A DNA stretch of 64,000 bases from Thermohalobaculum sp039816045 (GTDB lineage Bacteria; Pseudomonadota; Alphaproteobacteria; Rhodobacterales; Rhodobacteraceae): contig JBCBYB010000001.1 in NCBI GenBank assembly GCA_039816045.1, positions 124,001 to 188,000 on the forward strand, written 5' to 3'. Below are positions 42,570 through 51,533 of this stretch, one piece after another. How positions within the stretch are numbered: the stretch's first letter is position 1; each line of letters begins with the position of its first letter. The notes beneath the pieces are model-generated. The model made no database searches and was not told where the DNA came from. It saw only the letters and a program-made list of their open reading frames with translations. Position numbers and translations under genes: made by a program.

Positions 42570-42887
42570 CTAACCGTCGCCGGTCTCGCTGCGGATCAGC
42601 CAGAGATTGCGGAGATAGACCACGGCTCCGAAGCTCTGCGCGAGGATAATCACGATGTCTTCGCGCAGCACGCCATAGATCAAGAGCATCGCCGCTCCCG
42701 CGAGCGACAGCCACCAGAAGGAGACGGGCACGATCGACCGACGGGCCCGCTCCGATGCGATCCACTGGACCAGCATCCGCGCCATGAACACCGCCTGGGC
42801 AGCGAGCCCGAAGAGGGCGAGCCAGATTGCGGGCCAGCTGTCAACCAGCAGCGCGCTTGCGAGCCATGCGGGAGGCGAGCTGCTCAC
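42570..42887 (-). CDS. Lipid-A-disaccharide synthase N-terminal domain-like membrane protein
   Basis: 105 residues, three hydrophobic segments. The block FMARMLVQWIASERARRS, then VPVSFWWLSLAGAA and QSFGAVVYLRNLWLI, is the LABN domain typical of small proteins near lipid A-modifying glycosyltransferases. GTG 42887 overlaps the GT2 gene stop (GTGA). Probably acts with the GT2/GT39 pair in flipping or transferring a lipid-linked sugar. Confidence 0.85.
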   Translation of the reverse strand: MSSSPPAWLASALLVDSWPAIWLALFGLAAQAVFMARMLVQWIASERARRSIVPVSFWWLSLAGAAMLLIYGVLREDIVIILAQSFGAVVYLRNLWLIRSETGDG

Positions 42888-43639
42888 TCGGCAGGTCCTT
42901 GACCGGGACGCTCCGGCACCATCTCGGGCAACCGGCGTCTGCGCAGCAACCACCACACCCCGAGCAGATCTGTCAGGCCAACGAGGGCCCGACCGATATT
43001 GGTGTACTTCGACCGCCCCGCCTCGCGCGCCCGGTGGCTGACATCGATCAGAGCGATCCGGTAGCCCTCCCGCTTCACCAGCGCCGGCAGATACCGGTGC
43101 ACATGGTCGAAGAACGGAAGGGCAAGGAACACGTCCCGCGGAAAGGCCTTCAGCCCGCAGCCGGTGTCGCGGGTGTCGTCCCGGAGAATGGCCGCGCGCA
43201 CCCGATTTGCCATGTGCGAGGCGATCTTCTTGGACGCTGTGTCCTGACGCCCCACCCGCTGCCCGGCGACCAGCCCGAGATCGGGGTCACCCTCGAGCAA
43301 AGGTGCGACCAGTTTGGGGATCTCTGCCGGCGGGTTCTGATTGTCACCATCAATCGTGCAGATGATCGGCGCGCAGGCCGCCAGCACGCCCGAGCGCACC
43401 GCAGCCGACTGACCGCAGGGGCGCGCATGGGCGATCTCTCGCAGCCAGGGAAACCGCTTCTGCTGGTCCGCGATCGCCGCCGAAGTGCTGTCGGTCGAGC
43501 CGTCGTTCACGAAGATGGCCTCGAACGGTCCGATGGGGGAGCAGGCAGCGGCAATCTCTTCGGCCATTGGCGCGACGGCTTCCGCCTCATTCAGCATCGG
43601 TGCGACGATGGTGAAGCGTGGGGCGGGTGACGTCATCAA
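42884..43639 (-). CDS. Family 2 glycosyltransferase (dolichyl-phosphate mannosyltransferase/ArnC-like)
   Basis: 251 residues, GT-A fold. FTIVAPMLNEAEAV start, FVNDGSTDSTSA, the DGDNQNPPAEIP acidic metal motif, and RDTGCGLKAFPRDV. There are no long C-terminal membrane helices; the partner LABN protein downstream supplies them. It would charge a polyprenyl phosphate with a sugar. The start may be MTS one codon later. Confidence 0.9.
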   Translation of the reverse strand: MMTSPAPRFTIVAPMLNEAEAVAPMAEEIAAACSPIGPFEAIFVNDGSTDSTSAAIADQQKRFPWLREIAHARPCGQSAAVRSGVLAACAPIICTIDGDNQNPPAEIPKLVAPLLEGDPDLGLVAGQRVGRQDTASKKIASHMANRVRAAILRDDTRDTGCGLKAFPRDVFLALPFFDHVHRYLPALVKREGYRIALIDVSHRAREAGRSKYTNIGRALVGLTDLLGVWWLLRRRRLPEMVPERPGQGPAE

Positions 43640-43700
43640 TCCTCTCCGGCGGCAGACGGGCGGACCATAGGCCAGCGACGGGGTTCAGCCAAGTCCAGCC

Positions 43701-45416
43701 TCAAGGGGCGCAGGCAGCCCAGCGGGGGTCGTCGGGAGTGACCAGAACGGCGTCCTCGAAACTGCCCCGATTGTAGTTGAAATAGCGCAGTTCAGCCCGT
43801 TCGATCAGCGGGGGCGGCCCGTCCCAATAGGGTTCCATCAACCGCAACCAGCGCCGTTCGAGCAGCATGAGGGTGCCAGGGTCTTCGGTAAGGGCCCGGG
43901 CGGCCTGAGGGGGCGTGGCCAGGAGCGTGCCCGTTTCGGTCAAGAACACCAGCGATGGTTCGCGGTAGCCAGCGGTCACCAGCGGTCCCGATGCGCAGGC
44001 CCGCCATGGCGCTGCGGCTGCAGCGATGCGGGGGGAGGCAAAGCCAGTCTCGAGGGCCGGCAACCCGATCTGCAAAACCGCTCCGCCGAGGGTGAGAGCA
44101 GCGACCAAGCTTGCCGCAATCTGCGCCAAGGGACGAGCGGACAGGGCAGCCTTTGCGGCAAGAAGGACAGCGCCGAGCCCGAGCAAAACAAAGGGTAGAG
44201 CTAGCCAAAGCACCCGGCCCTCGAGCACTGCAGGCAGGACGATCAGCGCACCAGCCAGGACAAACCCCGGGATGGCGACCAGGAGTGCCGAAGCCCATGC
44301 TGCCCTCCGAGACGTAGGCGCAGTCCCCTCGAGGGCCCAAACCGCCAGGAGAGTGGCCATCGCGGGATACAGCGGCAGGACATAATGCGGCAGCTTGGTC
44401 GGGACGATCTCGACCACCAGCCAAAAGGGCAGAACCCAGGCTGCAACCAGCACTACGATCTGGCTTCGACGCTCCGACCAGACCCAGTTTGACGCCAGCG
44501 GGATCAAAGCGGCCCAGGGCCAGAAGGTCGCCCAGACGAGCGCAAAGTAGAGGCCCGGTGGTCCCCAGTGCTTCTCCTGTCCTTCGGAGACTTTGCCGAG
44601 GAGGTCCTTGCCGACGCTCTCCTCGAAGAAGCCGCCATCGGAGATCTGCCATATCGCGATCAACCAAGGCGCTACGATCACCACCATTAGGGCCAGCCCA
44701 GGGAGCGGGTGCAATCGGCCGATCCGCGGCCGCTCCTTGCGCAGAACCCAAAGGGCCGCCAGTGCCAACAGCGCAATCACCGGCACGATGGGGCCTTTTA
44801 CCAGGACTGCGAGCCCGAGGGCGGCCCAAAGAGCGAGAGGCGCTATGAGCGAGGGGCGGGCAGCTTCGGGAAGGGTGCGCACGACGGCGCCAAGCGTGGC
44901 CACAGAAAGGGCCAAGAGTACCGCGTCGGTTTTGGCGATGTTCGCTTCGCCCATCGTCAGCAGCGTGGCCGGCAGCATGATCGCCGCGAGTGTTGCCGCC
45001 CTTTGCCCAGCCAACGGCACCATGGCCCAGGCGAGCAGGAGGGCCGCCGCGACCGCGCCTAGGACCGACGGCAGGCGATAGGCCCAGATCTCCGCGTCCA
45101 CCCCGCCGAACAAGCTAGCCGACCCGGCCTGCATCCAATAGATGCCTGCCGGCTTCTTCCAACGCGGCTGGTCCTGGAAGCGGATGTCGATCAGGTCGCC
45201 GGTTTCGAGCATCTGTTTGCTGGCCTGAACGAAACGTGCTTCGTCCCGGTCTGTGACAGGCATCGCTGACAGCCCAGGCAAGGCGGCCAGGAGGGCGACC
45301 GTCAGAACGACCGCCACACGTCTCCACAGCCCGGTGCCGGCCCAGTCGAGGAGGCTGCGCAGACCGCGCTCCAACTGGTCGAGGACTGGAAGGGACCGGT
45401 CGGTCACAATGCCCAC
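43701..45416 (-). CDS. ArnT-like family 39 glycosyltransferase
   Basis: 571 residues, about 11-13 hydrophobic segments. The first periplasmic loop has the VTDRDEARFVQAS acidic motif and PRWKKPAGIYWMQ, both hallmarks of lipid A aminoarabinose/polyprenyl-sugar transferases of GT39. It transfers a sugar from undecaprenyl phosphate to lipid A or another envelope acceptor. It lies 14 bp after secG and 61 bp before GT2, so secG, GT39, GT2 and LABN look co-transcribed. The sugar is unknown. Confidence 0.88.
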   Translation of the reverse strand: MGIVTDRSLPVLDQLERGLRSLLDWAGTGLWRRVAVVLTVALLAALPGLSAMPVTDRDEARFVQASKQMLETGDLIDIRFQDQPRWKKPAGIYWMQAGSASLFGGVDAEIWAYRLPSVLGAVAAALLLAWAMVPLAGQRAATLAAIMLPATLLTMGEANIAKTDAVLLALSVATLGAVVRTLPEAARPSLIAPLALWAALGLAVLVKGPIVPVIALLALAALWVLRKERPRIGRLHPLPGLALMVVIVAPWLIAIWQISDGGFFEESVGKDLLGKVSEGQEKHWGPPGLYFALVWATFWPWAALIPLASNWVWSERRSQIVVLVAAWVLPFWLVVEIVPTKLPHYVLPLYPAMATLLAVWALEGTAPTSRRAAWASALLVAIPGFVLAGALIVLPAVLEGRVLWLALPFVLLGLGAVLLAAKAALSARPLAQIAASLVAALTLGGAVLQIGLPALETGFASPRIAAAAAPWRACASGPLVTAGYREPSLVFLTETGTLLATPPQAARALTEDPGTLMLLERRWLRLMEPYWDGPPPLIERAELRYFNYNRGSFEDAVLVTPDDPRWAACAP

Positions 45417-45430
45417 CGGTTCATTTGGGC

Positions 45431-45814
45431 TCAGTCTGCAGTGGGAGGGGTCGCCGGCGCTGGCTCTGTCGCCGGTAGGCTCGGCAGAGAGATGCCCCCA
45501 TTTTCGCCTTCGGCAGGCGGCGGCAGATCTGGCAGCAGAATCCCATCGACCGGAGAGTCGAGTTCATCGAGCACCGAGCGCCCTGCGGGGTTGCCCCCGG
45601 CGAGGATTGCGAGCGTAATGGACGTGGCAAGAAATGCCGTCGCGAGGGCCCATGTGAGCTTGGACATCGCCGTGGCCGCGGTTCGCGTCGAGGTAAGCCC
45701 GCCACCACCGCCGCCACCGATGCCAAGCGCGCCGCCCTCCGACCGTTGCAGCAGAACAGCGGCGATAAGGCAGATCGCAATGATCAGGTGGATGATCAGC
45801 AGCACGTTTTGCAT
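45431..45814 (-). CDS. secG: Preprotein translocase subunit SecG
   Basis: 127 residues. Two membrane helices (LLIIHLIIAICLIAAVLL and LTWALATAFLATSITLAIL) flank the conserved QRSEGGALGIGGG loop. A C-terminal acidic Pro-rich tail (about 80-127) is common in Rhodobacterales. Auxiliary subunit of the SecYEG channel. No pyrG or tpiA is seen beside it here; it heads a glycosyltransferase operon instead. Confidence 0.95.
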   Translation of the reverse strand: MQNVLLIIHLIIAICLIAAVLLQRSEGGALGIGGGGGGGLTSTRTAATAMSKLTWALATAFLATSITLAILAGGNPAGRSVLDELDSPVDGILLPDLPPPAEGENGGISLPSLPATEPAPATPPTAD

Positions 45815-46034
45815 GGGCTCGGTCCGGTCCCTGATGAGCCGGGCTGCTTGGACATGTCCAAGGCGGCCGGAGGTGTTTATCGAGGCAGGCTTCTAATACG
45901 TCGCTGGAGACCTGTCGAGACCGGGGAGATGGCACCTCTGCGGGCCAGCGGCAAGAGGTGTCCGAACAAGCTGCCGGGTCGGCATTGGTGAGCGGTCATC
46001 GGGTCGTCGCCAGGAATGGTGAAGAAGGCAGCGG

Positions 46035-46805
46035 TCAGGCGGCAGAGATCCCTCCGTTGACGCTGATCGCTTGGCCGGTGATCCGCGCGGCTGCGGGGGA
46101 TGCAAGGAAGACTGCGAGCGCGGCGAGATCCTCTGGCATAGTGGGTCCGAGATCCGCCTTTGGCCGCGCCTTTGCAAAAAGCTTTGCCGAGAAACGGCCC
46201 TCTTCCATTAAGCGCTCGGTGAGCGGCGTGCCCTCGACAAGGCTGGGCGTCAGAACGTTCGCACGGACCCTGTTGCGCTTTCCCTCCAGCGCCAGGGTCC
46301 GGATGAATTGGATAATCGCAGCCATATTCGCGCCGATGACCGCCTCGCCAGGGGTCGCGAGCTTGCCCGCATCAGAGGCCACGGCGAGGATCGTGCCGCC
46401 GCCCGCCTCCATCATCGGGCCAAGCACCGCCCGCGCGGTCAGCAGCATCGGGATGAGATCGAGTTGGACGGTCGCGGAGATGTCCTCGAGACTTTGGCGA
46501 AACAGCAGCTCGGGCAATCGGTTACCGCCGAGCGAGCAGATGCAGGTGTCGATCCGGCCGAGGCGCTCAACCGCTGAACTGACCACATCAGCGACGGCAG
46601 TGGGGTCGGTGCAGTCAGCCTGTTCGAATGCCGCGTCAGAGCCGATCTCCGCGGCGGCCTGTCGGCCACGGGTCATATCCCTGCCGACGACCAGGCATCG
46701 GGAGCCTTCGGCCGCGAATGCCTTGGCTGCCGCGAGGCCGATGCCGGAGGTTCCGCCGAAAACGATCACCCCCTGCGCGCTGAGGGGTCGTGGTTCTGTC
46801 ATCAC
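46035..46805 (-). CDS. Atypical SDR-family protein lacking the Tyr-Lys pair
   Basis: 256 residues with a good cofactor motif (FGGTSGIG, about 16-23) and C-terminal GQAISVNGG as in SDRs. However, where YxxxK should be the protein reads GEAVIGANMAAIIQF, with no Tyr or Lys in register, and NNAG is replaced by SLGGNRLP. The Ser in VASDAG remains. Catalysis may therefore be lost or different; a binding or structural role is possible. About 45 bp downstream of the DUF6524-like gene on the same strand. Confidence 0.85.
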   Translation of the reverse strand: MMTEPRPLSAQGVIVFGGTSGIGLAAAKAFAAEGSRCLVVGRDMTRGRQAAAEIGSDAAFEQADCTDPTAVADVVSSAVERLGRIDTCICSLGGNRLPELLFRQSLEDISATVQLDLIPMLLTARAVLGPMMEAGGGTILAVASDAGKLATPGEAVIGANMAAIIQFIRTLALEGKRNRVRANVLTPSLVEGTPLTERLMEEGRFSAKLFAKARPKADLGPTMPEDLAALAVFLASPAAARITGQAISVNGGISAA

Positions 46806-46851
46806 GCAAGGCTCCTGCGAAGCGAAACAGGTCCGTCGCGCATTGCGAGGC

Positions 46852-47286
46852 TCAGACGCCGTCGGTGCTCTCTGCCTCGTCCACGGTGTACTGACCGCTT
46901 ATCCGACGCCGGATAATCGCCCATGACAGGCCGACCCCGAGGATAAAGCCAATCCCCAGCAGCACGATCCACTCCATCACGCCTCGGCTCTCGAGGCTGA
47001 GCACGCCGTAATAGACCATCGCCCAGACGATCGCCGCCACGAGCCCGGCGACCAGCACCATGCCCACAATGCGGATCGAGTGGAGCGTCGCGCGGATCAG
47101 CACCACATAGGCGATCAGCAAGGCGAGGCCTGCCAGCACCTTGAGCGGCAGGTTGGTCTCGAACCCTTCGATCACCCAATGGACGAAGGACCATCCGGTG
47201 GGATTGTAGGTGAGAAGCACGATCGCGATCGCTGCGACCACGCGAAGGGCAAACTGGGTCAGAAAATGACTGTCGCGGCGATTCAT
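46852..47286 (-). CDS. DUF6524-like membrane protein
   Basis: 144 residues with four hydrophobic segments (RVVAAIAIVLLTYNPTGWSF, LKVLAGLALLIAYVVLI, IVGMVLVAGLVAAIVWAM, EWIVLLGIGFILGVGLSW) and a short acidic C-terminus. The TYNPTGWSFVHW motif is the family mark as I remember it. Function unknown. ATG 47286 is favoured because it starts the conserved RRDSHFLTQFALR segment. Confidence 0.75.
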   Translation of the reverse strand: MNRRDSHFLTQFALRVVAAIAIVLLTYNPTGWSFVHWVIEGFETNLPLKVLAGLALLIAYVVLIRATLHSIRIVGMVLVAGLVAAIVWAMVYYGVLSLESRGVMEWIVLLGIGFILGVGLSWAIIRRRISGQYTVDEAESTDGV

Positions 47287-47400
47287 GCGGAACTCCCCGG
47301 TCTTATGCTGCGGCTCGCTGCTTATATAGTCACAGCGCGGTGAGGCCAACAGGCCGCTACGGTGGCTTGCCCTTTTGTCGGCCTCGGCCCATTTAGGGGC

Positions 47401-48021
47401 ATGCCCTGGACCGAAGCCGACATCGTAGAAGCCCTCTCGCGAGGACCACTCGGGGAGCGCTCCGATTATGATCTGAACCCTGGTGTGTCGGGAGCTGATC
47501 GGGCGGCGCGGCCAGCGGCGGTTCTGTGTGGAATTTTGCCCCGAGCGGAGGGGCTCTCCGTCTTGTTGACACGGCGAGCGGCTCATCTGCGCAATCATGC
47601 CGGGCAGATCAGCTTCCCGGGCGGCAAACTCGAGGCCGACGACGCGACGCCCCTATCGGCTGCCCTCCGGGAGGCGAAGGAAGAGATCGGATTGCCAGAG
47701 GCGGGGGTCCGAGTGCTCGGGAGCCTCGACACCTACCTCACGGGCACGGGGTTCCGCGTGCATCCCTTCGTCGGCATGGTCGCACCCGCTTGGCAGCCGG
47801 TCCTCGATCGCAACGAAGTGGACCAGGTTTTCGAAGCGCCGCTCGATTTTTTGATGGATCCCGCGAATCGGATTCGCAGCCATTACGACCGGGATGGCCA
47901 GCGGCGCCACTACTATGCGATGCCCTGGCAGGGTCACTACATCTGGGGGGCGACGGCTGGGATGCTGAAGGGGTTGTCCGATCGGCTCCTGGCGATCGAA
48001 GCGGCTCGGAGGAGGGAATGA
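47401..48021 (+). CDS. NUDIX hydrolase, CoA pyrophosphatase type
   Basis: 206 residues. The Nudix box spans about 74-98 (GGKLEADD...REAKEEIGL), preceded by the CoA-diphosphatase motif LLTRRAAHLRNHAGQISFPGG. It hydrolyses CoA and related dinucleotide derivatives. ATG 47401 gives the usual family N-terminus; a start at 47362 would add 13 residues. The stop overlaps the CCA-adding enzyme start (ATGA). Confidence 0.9.
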   Translation: MPWTEADIVEALSRGPLGERSDYDLNPGVSGADRAARPAAVLCGILPRAEGLSVLLTRRAAHLRNHAGQISFPGGKLEADDATPLSAALREAKEEIGLPEAGVRVLGSLDTYLTGTGFRVHPFVGMVAPAWQPVLDRNEVDQVFEAPLDFLMDPANRIRSHYDRDGQRRHYYAMPWQGHYIWGATAGMLKGLSDRLLAIEAARRRE

Positions 48022-49199
48022 GCCAGCCGCCGCGCATAACGGCCGACTGGTTGACCGCTCAACCTTTGGAGACGGTTTTCGAAGCCTTGGGCGGACAGGC
48101 GTATTTGGTCGGCGGATGTGTTCGAAACGCGCTTCTCGGCTTGGAGGTCGCCGATGTCGACCTCGCCACTCCGCTTCCTCCCGGGCAGGTGGTCGATCTC
48201 CTGGAGACGGCAGGTGTAAGGGCGGTTCCGACGGGATTTGAGCACGGCACAGTGACGGCGGTCCTGAACGGACAGGGGTACGAGATCACCACCTTTCGTG
48301 CGGATGTCGAGACCGATGGCCGCCACGCGGTGGTGCGGTTCTCAACCGACATCGCCGAGGATGCTTGCCGTCGGGACTTCACCATCAACGCGCTCTACGC
48401 AACGGCCGATGGCACGGTGATCGATCCTCTCAACAGTCTGCAGGACCTGATCCTGCGTCGGGTGCGGTTCATCGGTGAAGCGCGCGACCGGCTGCGCGAG
48501 GACTTTCTCCGCATCCTTCGCTTCTTCCGTTTCACCGCTTGGTATGCGGAGGGGGGGCGCCCTGATGCTGAAGGCCTCGCTGCCTGCGAAGCGGAGGTTG
48601 CGGGGCTCAGCGGTATCGCTCGGGAGCGGGTCGGCGCAGAAATGCGCAAACTGCTCGGCGCGCCTGACCCCGCCGCAGCGCTTGCCGCGATGGAGGCGTG
48701 TGGCGTGCTGGCCGAGGTGCTTCCCGGAGCAAGTGCGGCGAAGGTCCCCGCGCTGCTAAGGCTAGAGGCGGGTTTGAGGGCAGCCCCCGATTGGGTGCGA
48801 CGACTGGTGGTTCTGACGGATGGCGAGGCTGCGCCGGTGGATGCCCTCAAGTTGAGCCGTGAAGACGCGCGCCGGTTCAGGGACATCGCATCGGTTGCGG
48901 CTGCGTCGGATCCGCCGGCACTGGCTGCGGAGACCGCTGGCGCCAAGGCCGCGTTGTCCGGTTTGCTTGTTTCCGCAGCCCGGCATGGCGGGGCACTGGT
49001 CGATGGCTTCGAGGCCGAGATCGCACGGGGCGCAGCGGCTCAGCTCCCGCTGCGGGCGGAGGATCTCATGGCCGCAGGGTGGACCCAAGGCCCGGGTTTA
49101 GGGGCAGCCCTTGCAGAGGCGCGCTCGCTGTGGCGGAAGTCCGACTTCACCCTGGACAAAAACGCGCTCCTCGGCCATTTGGGGAAAAAGGTCAGCTAG
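48018..49199 (+). CDS. cca: CCA tRNA nucleotidyltransferase
   Basis: 393 residues, class II polymerase beta-type. The head motif LVGGCVRNALLG is followed by the catalytic Asp pair in VADVDLAT. RRDFTINALYA and GEARDRLREDFLRILRFFRF form the neck and RNA-binding signature. It adds or repairs the 3' CCA of tRNAs. ATG 48018 overlaps the Nudix stop. The Nudix-cca pairing is common in Alphaproteobacteria. Confidence 0.95.
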   Translation: MSQPPRITADWLTAQPLETVFEALGGQAYLVGGCVRNALLGLEVADVDLATPLPPGQVVDLLETAGVRAVPTGFEHGTVTAVLNGQGYEITTFRADVETDGRHAVVRFSTDIAEDACRRDFTINALYATADGTVIDPLNSLQDLILRRVRFIGEARDRLREDFLRILRFFRFTAWYAEGGRPDAEGLAACEAEVAGLSGIARERVGAEMRKLLGAPDPAAALAAMEACGVLAEVLPGASAAKVPALLRLEAGLRAAPDWVRRLVVLTDGEAAPVDALKLSREDARRFRDIASVAAASDPPALAAETAGAKAALSGLLVSAARHGGALVDGFEAEIARGAAAQLPLRAEDLMAAGWTQGPGLGAALAEARSLWRKSDFTLDKNALLGHLGKKVS

Positions 49200-49236
49200 A
49201 CTGACTTTCATGTCTCCTTATGCGCAGGGATTCGGA

Positions 49237-49836
49237 ATGCTCTCGGACGATTTGTTGCCGCTTATCGGTTTCGCTATCGCCGGCAGTTGGACCCCGGGTC
49301 CGAACACCGTCATGTTGGCAGCCTCGGGGGCGACATTCGGTTGGCGGGCAACCATGCGCCATGTCATGGGGATCACGGTCGGTTTTCCGGTGATGCTGTT
49401 CGCGGTCGCTCTGGGTCTCGGAGAAACCTTTGAGCGGCTCCCGGGTTTGCGTCTGGCAATGGCCTGGGTTGGCGCCGCCGTGATGCTCTGGTTTGCGTGG
49501 CGGATCGCCAGCGCCGCGCCTGTATCCGCTGGCACGAACCGGAGCCGGCCCTTGGGGTTCTTCGAGGCCGCTGGTTTCCAGTGGATCAACCCGAAGGCCT
49601 GGACCCTCGCAATTGGCGTCTCGGCCACCTATGCCAGCGGTGCCAACCCAGTGCCCGAAGCGCTGACCGCGACTTTTGTCTTTGCGGCCGCAGGCATTGT
49701 GGGGGCGACCGGTTGGGCCGTCTTTGGCTCTGCCATCGGGCGTCTGCTTGGAACCGGCCCGCGCCTTAGAACCTTCAATGTCGTTATGGGGGTGTTGCTC
49801 GCGGCCTCGGCGATTGCCCTGGTTGTGGATGCATGA
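49237..49836 (+). CDS. LysE/RhtB family exporter
   Basis: About 199 residues, six hydrophobic segments. The start LLPLIGFAIAGSWTPGPNTVM contains the TPGPN signature of the family. Probable efflux of an amino acid or derivative. ATG 49237 is preferred (AGGG 9 bp upstream, family-like start); ATG 49210 would extend it by 9 residues. The stop overlaps the GNAT gene (ATGA). Confidence 0.88.
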   Translation: MLSDDLLPLIGFAIAGSWTPGPNTVMLAASGATFGWRATMRHVMGITVGFPVMLFAVALGLGETFERLPGLRLAMAWVGAAVMLWFAWRIASAAPVSAGTNRSRPLGFFEAAGFQWINPKAWTLAIGVSATYASGANPVPEALTATFVFAAAGIVGATGWAVFGSAIGRLLGTGPRLRTFNVVMGVLLAASAIALVVDA

Positions 49837-50318
49837 CCGAAATGCCGCCTGTCACAATCCGCGCGTTTCAGCGCGAGGATGCCCCGGCAACCGCCACGCT
49901 TTTCTTTCGGGCGGTGCACGAAGGCGCTCGAACGCGGTACTCCGCGGCCGAGTGCACAGCGTGGTGTCCTGAGCCGCCCGCCGGGTCCAGCTGGGTCGAT
50001 CGCCTGGCCGAGGCCTGGACCCTGGTCGCTGAGACGGAAGGCGCGGAGATCGCAGGGTTCATGTCGTTGACCCCGGAGGGTGTTGTCGACATGGCCTATG
50101 TCGCGCCAAAGTGGATGGGGAAGGGCGTTGCCTTGGTCCTCTACAGTGCTCTGATCGCGAGAGCGCGAGAGGTCGGACTGGCGCGCCTCACAACAGATGC
50201 CAGCCATCTCGCGCGACCGTTTTTCGAGCGGCGCGGATGGAGATTGCTCACCGAACAGCAGGTGGAGCGGCACGGGGTTCGTCTCACCAACTTTAAGATG
50301 GCGTCGGATCTCGCCTAG
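49833..50318 (+). CDS. GNAT family N-acetyltransferase
   Basis: 161 residues. Fold elements visible: IRAFQREDAPATATLFFRAV at the start, DMAYVAPKWMGKGVALVLY (acetyl-CoA loop, an R/Q-x-x-G-x-G/A variant reading KWMGKGVA), and ARPFFERRGW near the end. Acetyl acceptor unknown. Coupled to the LysE exporter; convergent with the next gene, overlapping it by 4 bp. Confidence 0.88.
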   Translation: MTEMPPVTIRAFQREDAPATATLFFRAVHEGARTRYSAAECTAWCPEPPAGSSWVDRLAEAWTLVAETEGAEIAGFMSLTPEGVVDMAYVAPKWMGKGVALVLYSALIARAREVGLARLTTDASHLARPFFERRGWRLLTEQQVERHGVRLTNFKMASDLA

Positions 50319-50899
50319 GACCTGCTTGCAGAGGCGGCTTGCCACCATGGGTCGCCGGCCAGACGGCGGCGCAAAGGGGTGTCCGTCGCGGCGGGCGCGC
50401 TGTTGATGTAGCGCAGCGCCTCGGCAAGGCTGGCGCCGGTGAGCGTGCGCAGGTAGGCCACCGCTGCATCCAGAGCAAAGGCCGTCCCAGTCTCTTTCTC
50501 GAAGTTGATGGGCAGATCCGTCCATGCCGCGCCCGTCCACCCGGCCTCTTGGCACCAAGCAGCGACTTGATCTGCCACACGCGGATCCGAAGCCTGGCTG
50601 TGGCCGCTAGAGAGGCAAACGGCCCCGATCCCCGTCGCAGTGGTCCGCTCGCGCGCCGCGAGATCCATGATCACCTGGTCGATGGTGGTGGCTTGGGAGG
50701 CAATGACATGGGTCGGACAAGGACTGCCGTTCTCGGCGTCGACGACCACGACCAAGGAGTTCAAACGCTTCGGACTGATGCGGGAGAACTCCAGAGGAAG
50801 CCGCGGTCCGGCGCTGTTCAGCCAGTCTCCGGCAACCTTAGGGGCCAGGTCATCAAGGTCCCAGATCAGTGATCCCCAGCCAATGATCGCGTACTTCAT
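50315..50899 (-). CDS. Gamma-glutamylcyclotransferase-like protein of unknown function
   Basis: 194 residues. The N-terminus YAIIGWGSLIWDLDD carries a (Y/W)GSL motif as in the GGCT-like (cyclotransferase) fold, followed by PLEFSRIS and a VPT-like region reading CPTHVIASQ. No Glu clearly assigned as catalytic. Function unknown; the fold assignment is tentative. It is monocistronic and convergent with the GNAT gene. Confidence 0.6.
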   Translation of the reverse strand: MKYAIIGWGSLIWDLDDLAPKVAGDWLNSAGPRLPLEFSRISPKRLNSLVVVVDAENGSPCPTHVIASQATTIDQVIMDLAARERTTATGIGAVCLSSGHSQASDPRVADQVAAWCQEAGWTGAAWTDLPINFEKETGTAFALDAAVAYLRTLTGASLAEALRYINSAPAATDTPLRRRLAGDPWWQAASASRS

Positions 50900-51062
50900 A
50901 GTGGTCCTTTGAAACTCTCATCAAGCGCACGGCTCACCAAACCCTCGTGAGGTGGGATGTATTGGCGTCGTGGCATCCCACTATACCCGTCAAGCCGTTC
51001 GAACCGAGGACGGCGATGAACAACCCGGGCCCAACGCCTGCAGCAAAGTGAGGAGCCACTTC

Positions 51063-51533
51063 ATGCGCCATGATCACGCGCCCGCCAACCCATCCCGTCG
51101 CGCAGCCTTGAGCCTGCTGGGTCTCGGTGCCGTCGCGGCAGTCGCCGGGTGCGCCAGCACCGCACCCAAAGCCAAGTCTTCCGCCACAGCCGCGCCAGTC
51201 GTTGGTTCCGATGCTCAGGTAACGGCCCGCGGTGTCTTCACGGGCAAATCGAACCACGTGACAAACGGTCATGCCCGGGTCGTTCGGACGGGTGGTCAAT
51301 GGGTGATTGAGCTTGAGGACGACTTCTTCTTCGACGGCGCCCCTGATCCGAAGGTCGCGCTTGGCCGTGACGGGTTCGATGCGAATGCGATCCTTTCGCC
51401 TCTGCGCACCAACTCGGGTCGACAAGCCTATGCGCTCAAATCCGGGCTCGACATCGGCCAATACAACGAGGTTTGGATCTGGTGCGAGAAGTTCTCGGTC
51501 CCGCTCGGGGTCGCGCCGCTGACGCTGGTTTGA
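51063..51533 (+). CDS. DM13 domain lipoprotein
   Basis: 156 residues. The leader SRRAALSLLGLGAVAAVAGC has both a twin-Arg and a lipobox (VAGC), so a lipid-anchored periplasmic protein is expected. The DM13 domain follows: GVFTGKSNHVTNGHARVV, IELEDDFFFDGAPDPKVALG and NEVWIWCEKFSVPLGVA with its conserved Cys. DM13 domains are proposed electron-transfer or adhesion modules. ATG 51063 has GAGGAG 7 bp upstream. Confidence 0.85.
   Translation: MRHDHAPANPSRRAALSLLGLGAVAAVAGCASTAPKAKSSATAAPVVGSDAQVTARGVFTGKSNHVTNGHARVVRTGGQWVIELEDDFFFDGAPDPKVALGRDGFDANAILSPLRTNSGRQAYALKSGLDIGQYNEVWIWCEKFSVPLGVAPLTLV

Noticed and set aside
40818..42902. A 694-codon open frame on the forward strand
   Set aside because: It runs opposite the family-5 binding protein and across its terminator; no domain and no ribosome binding site.
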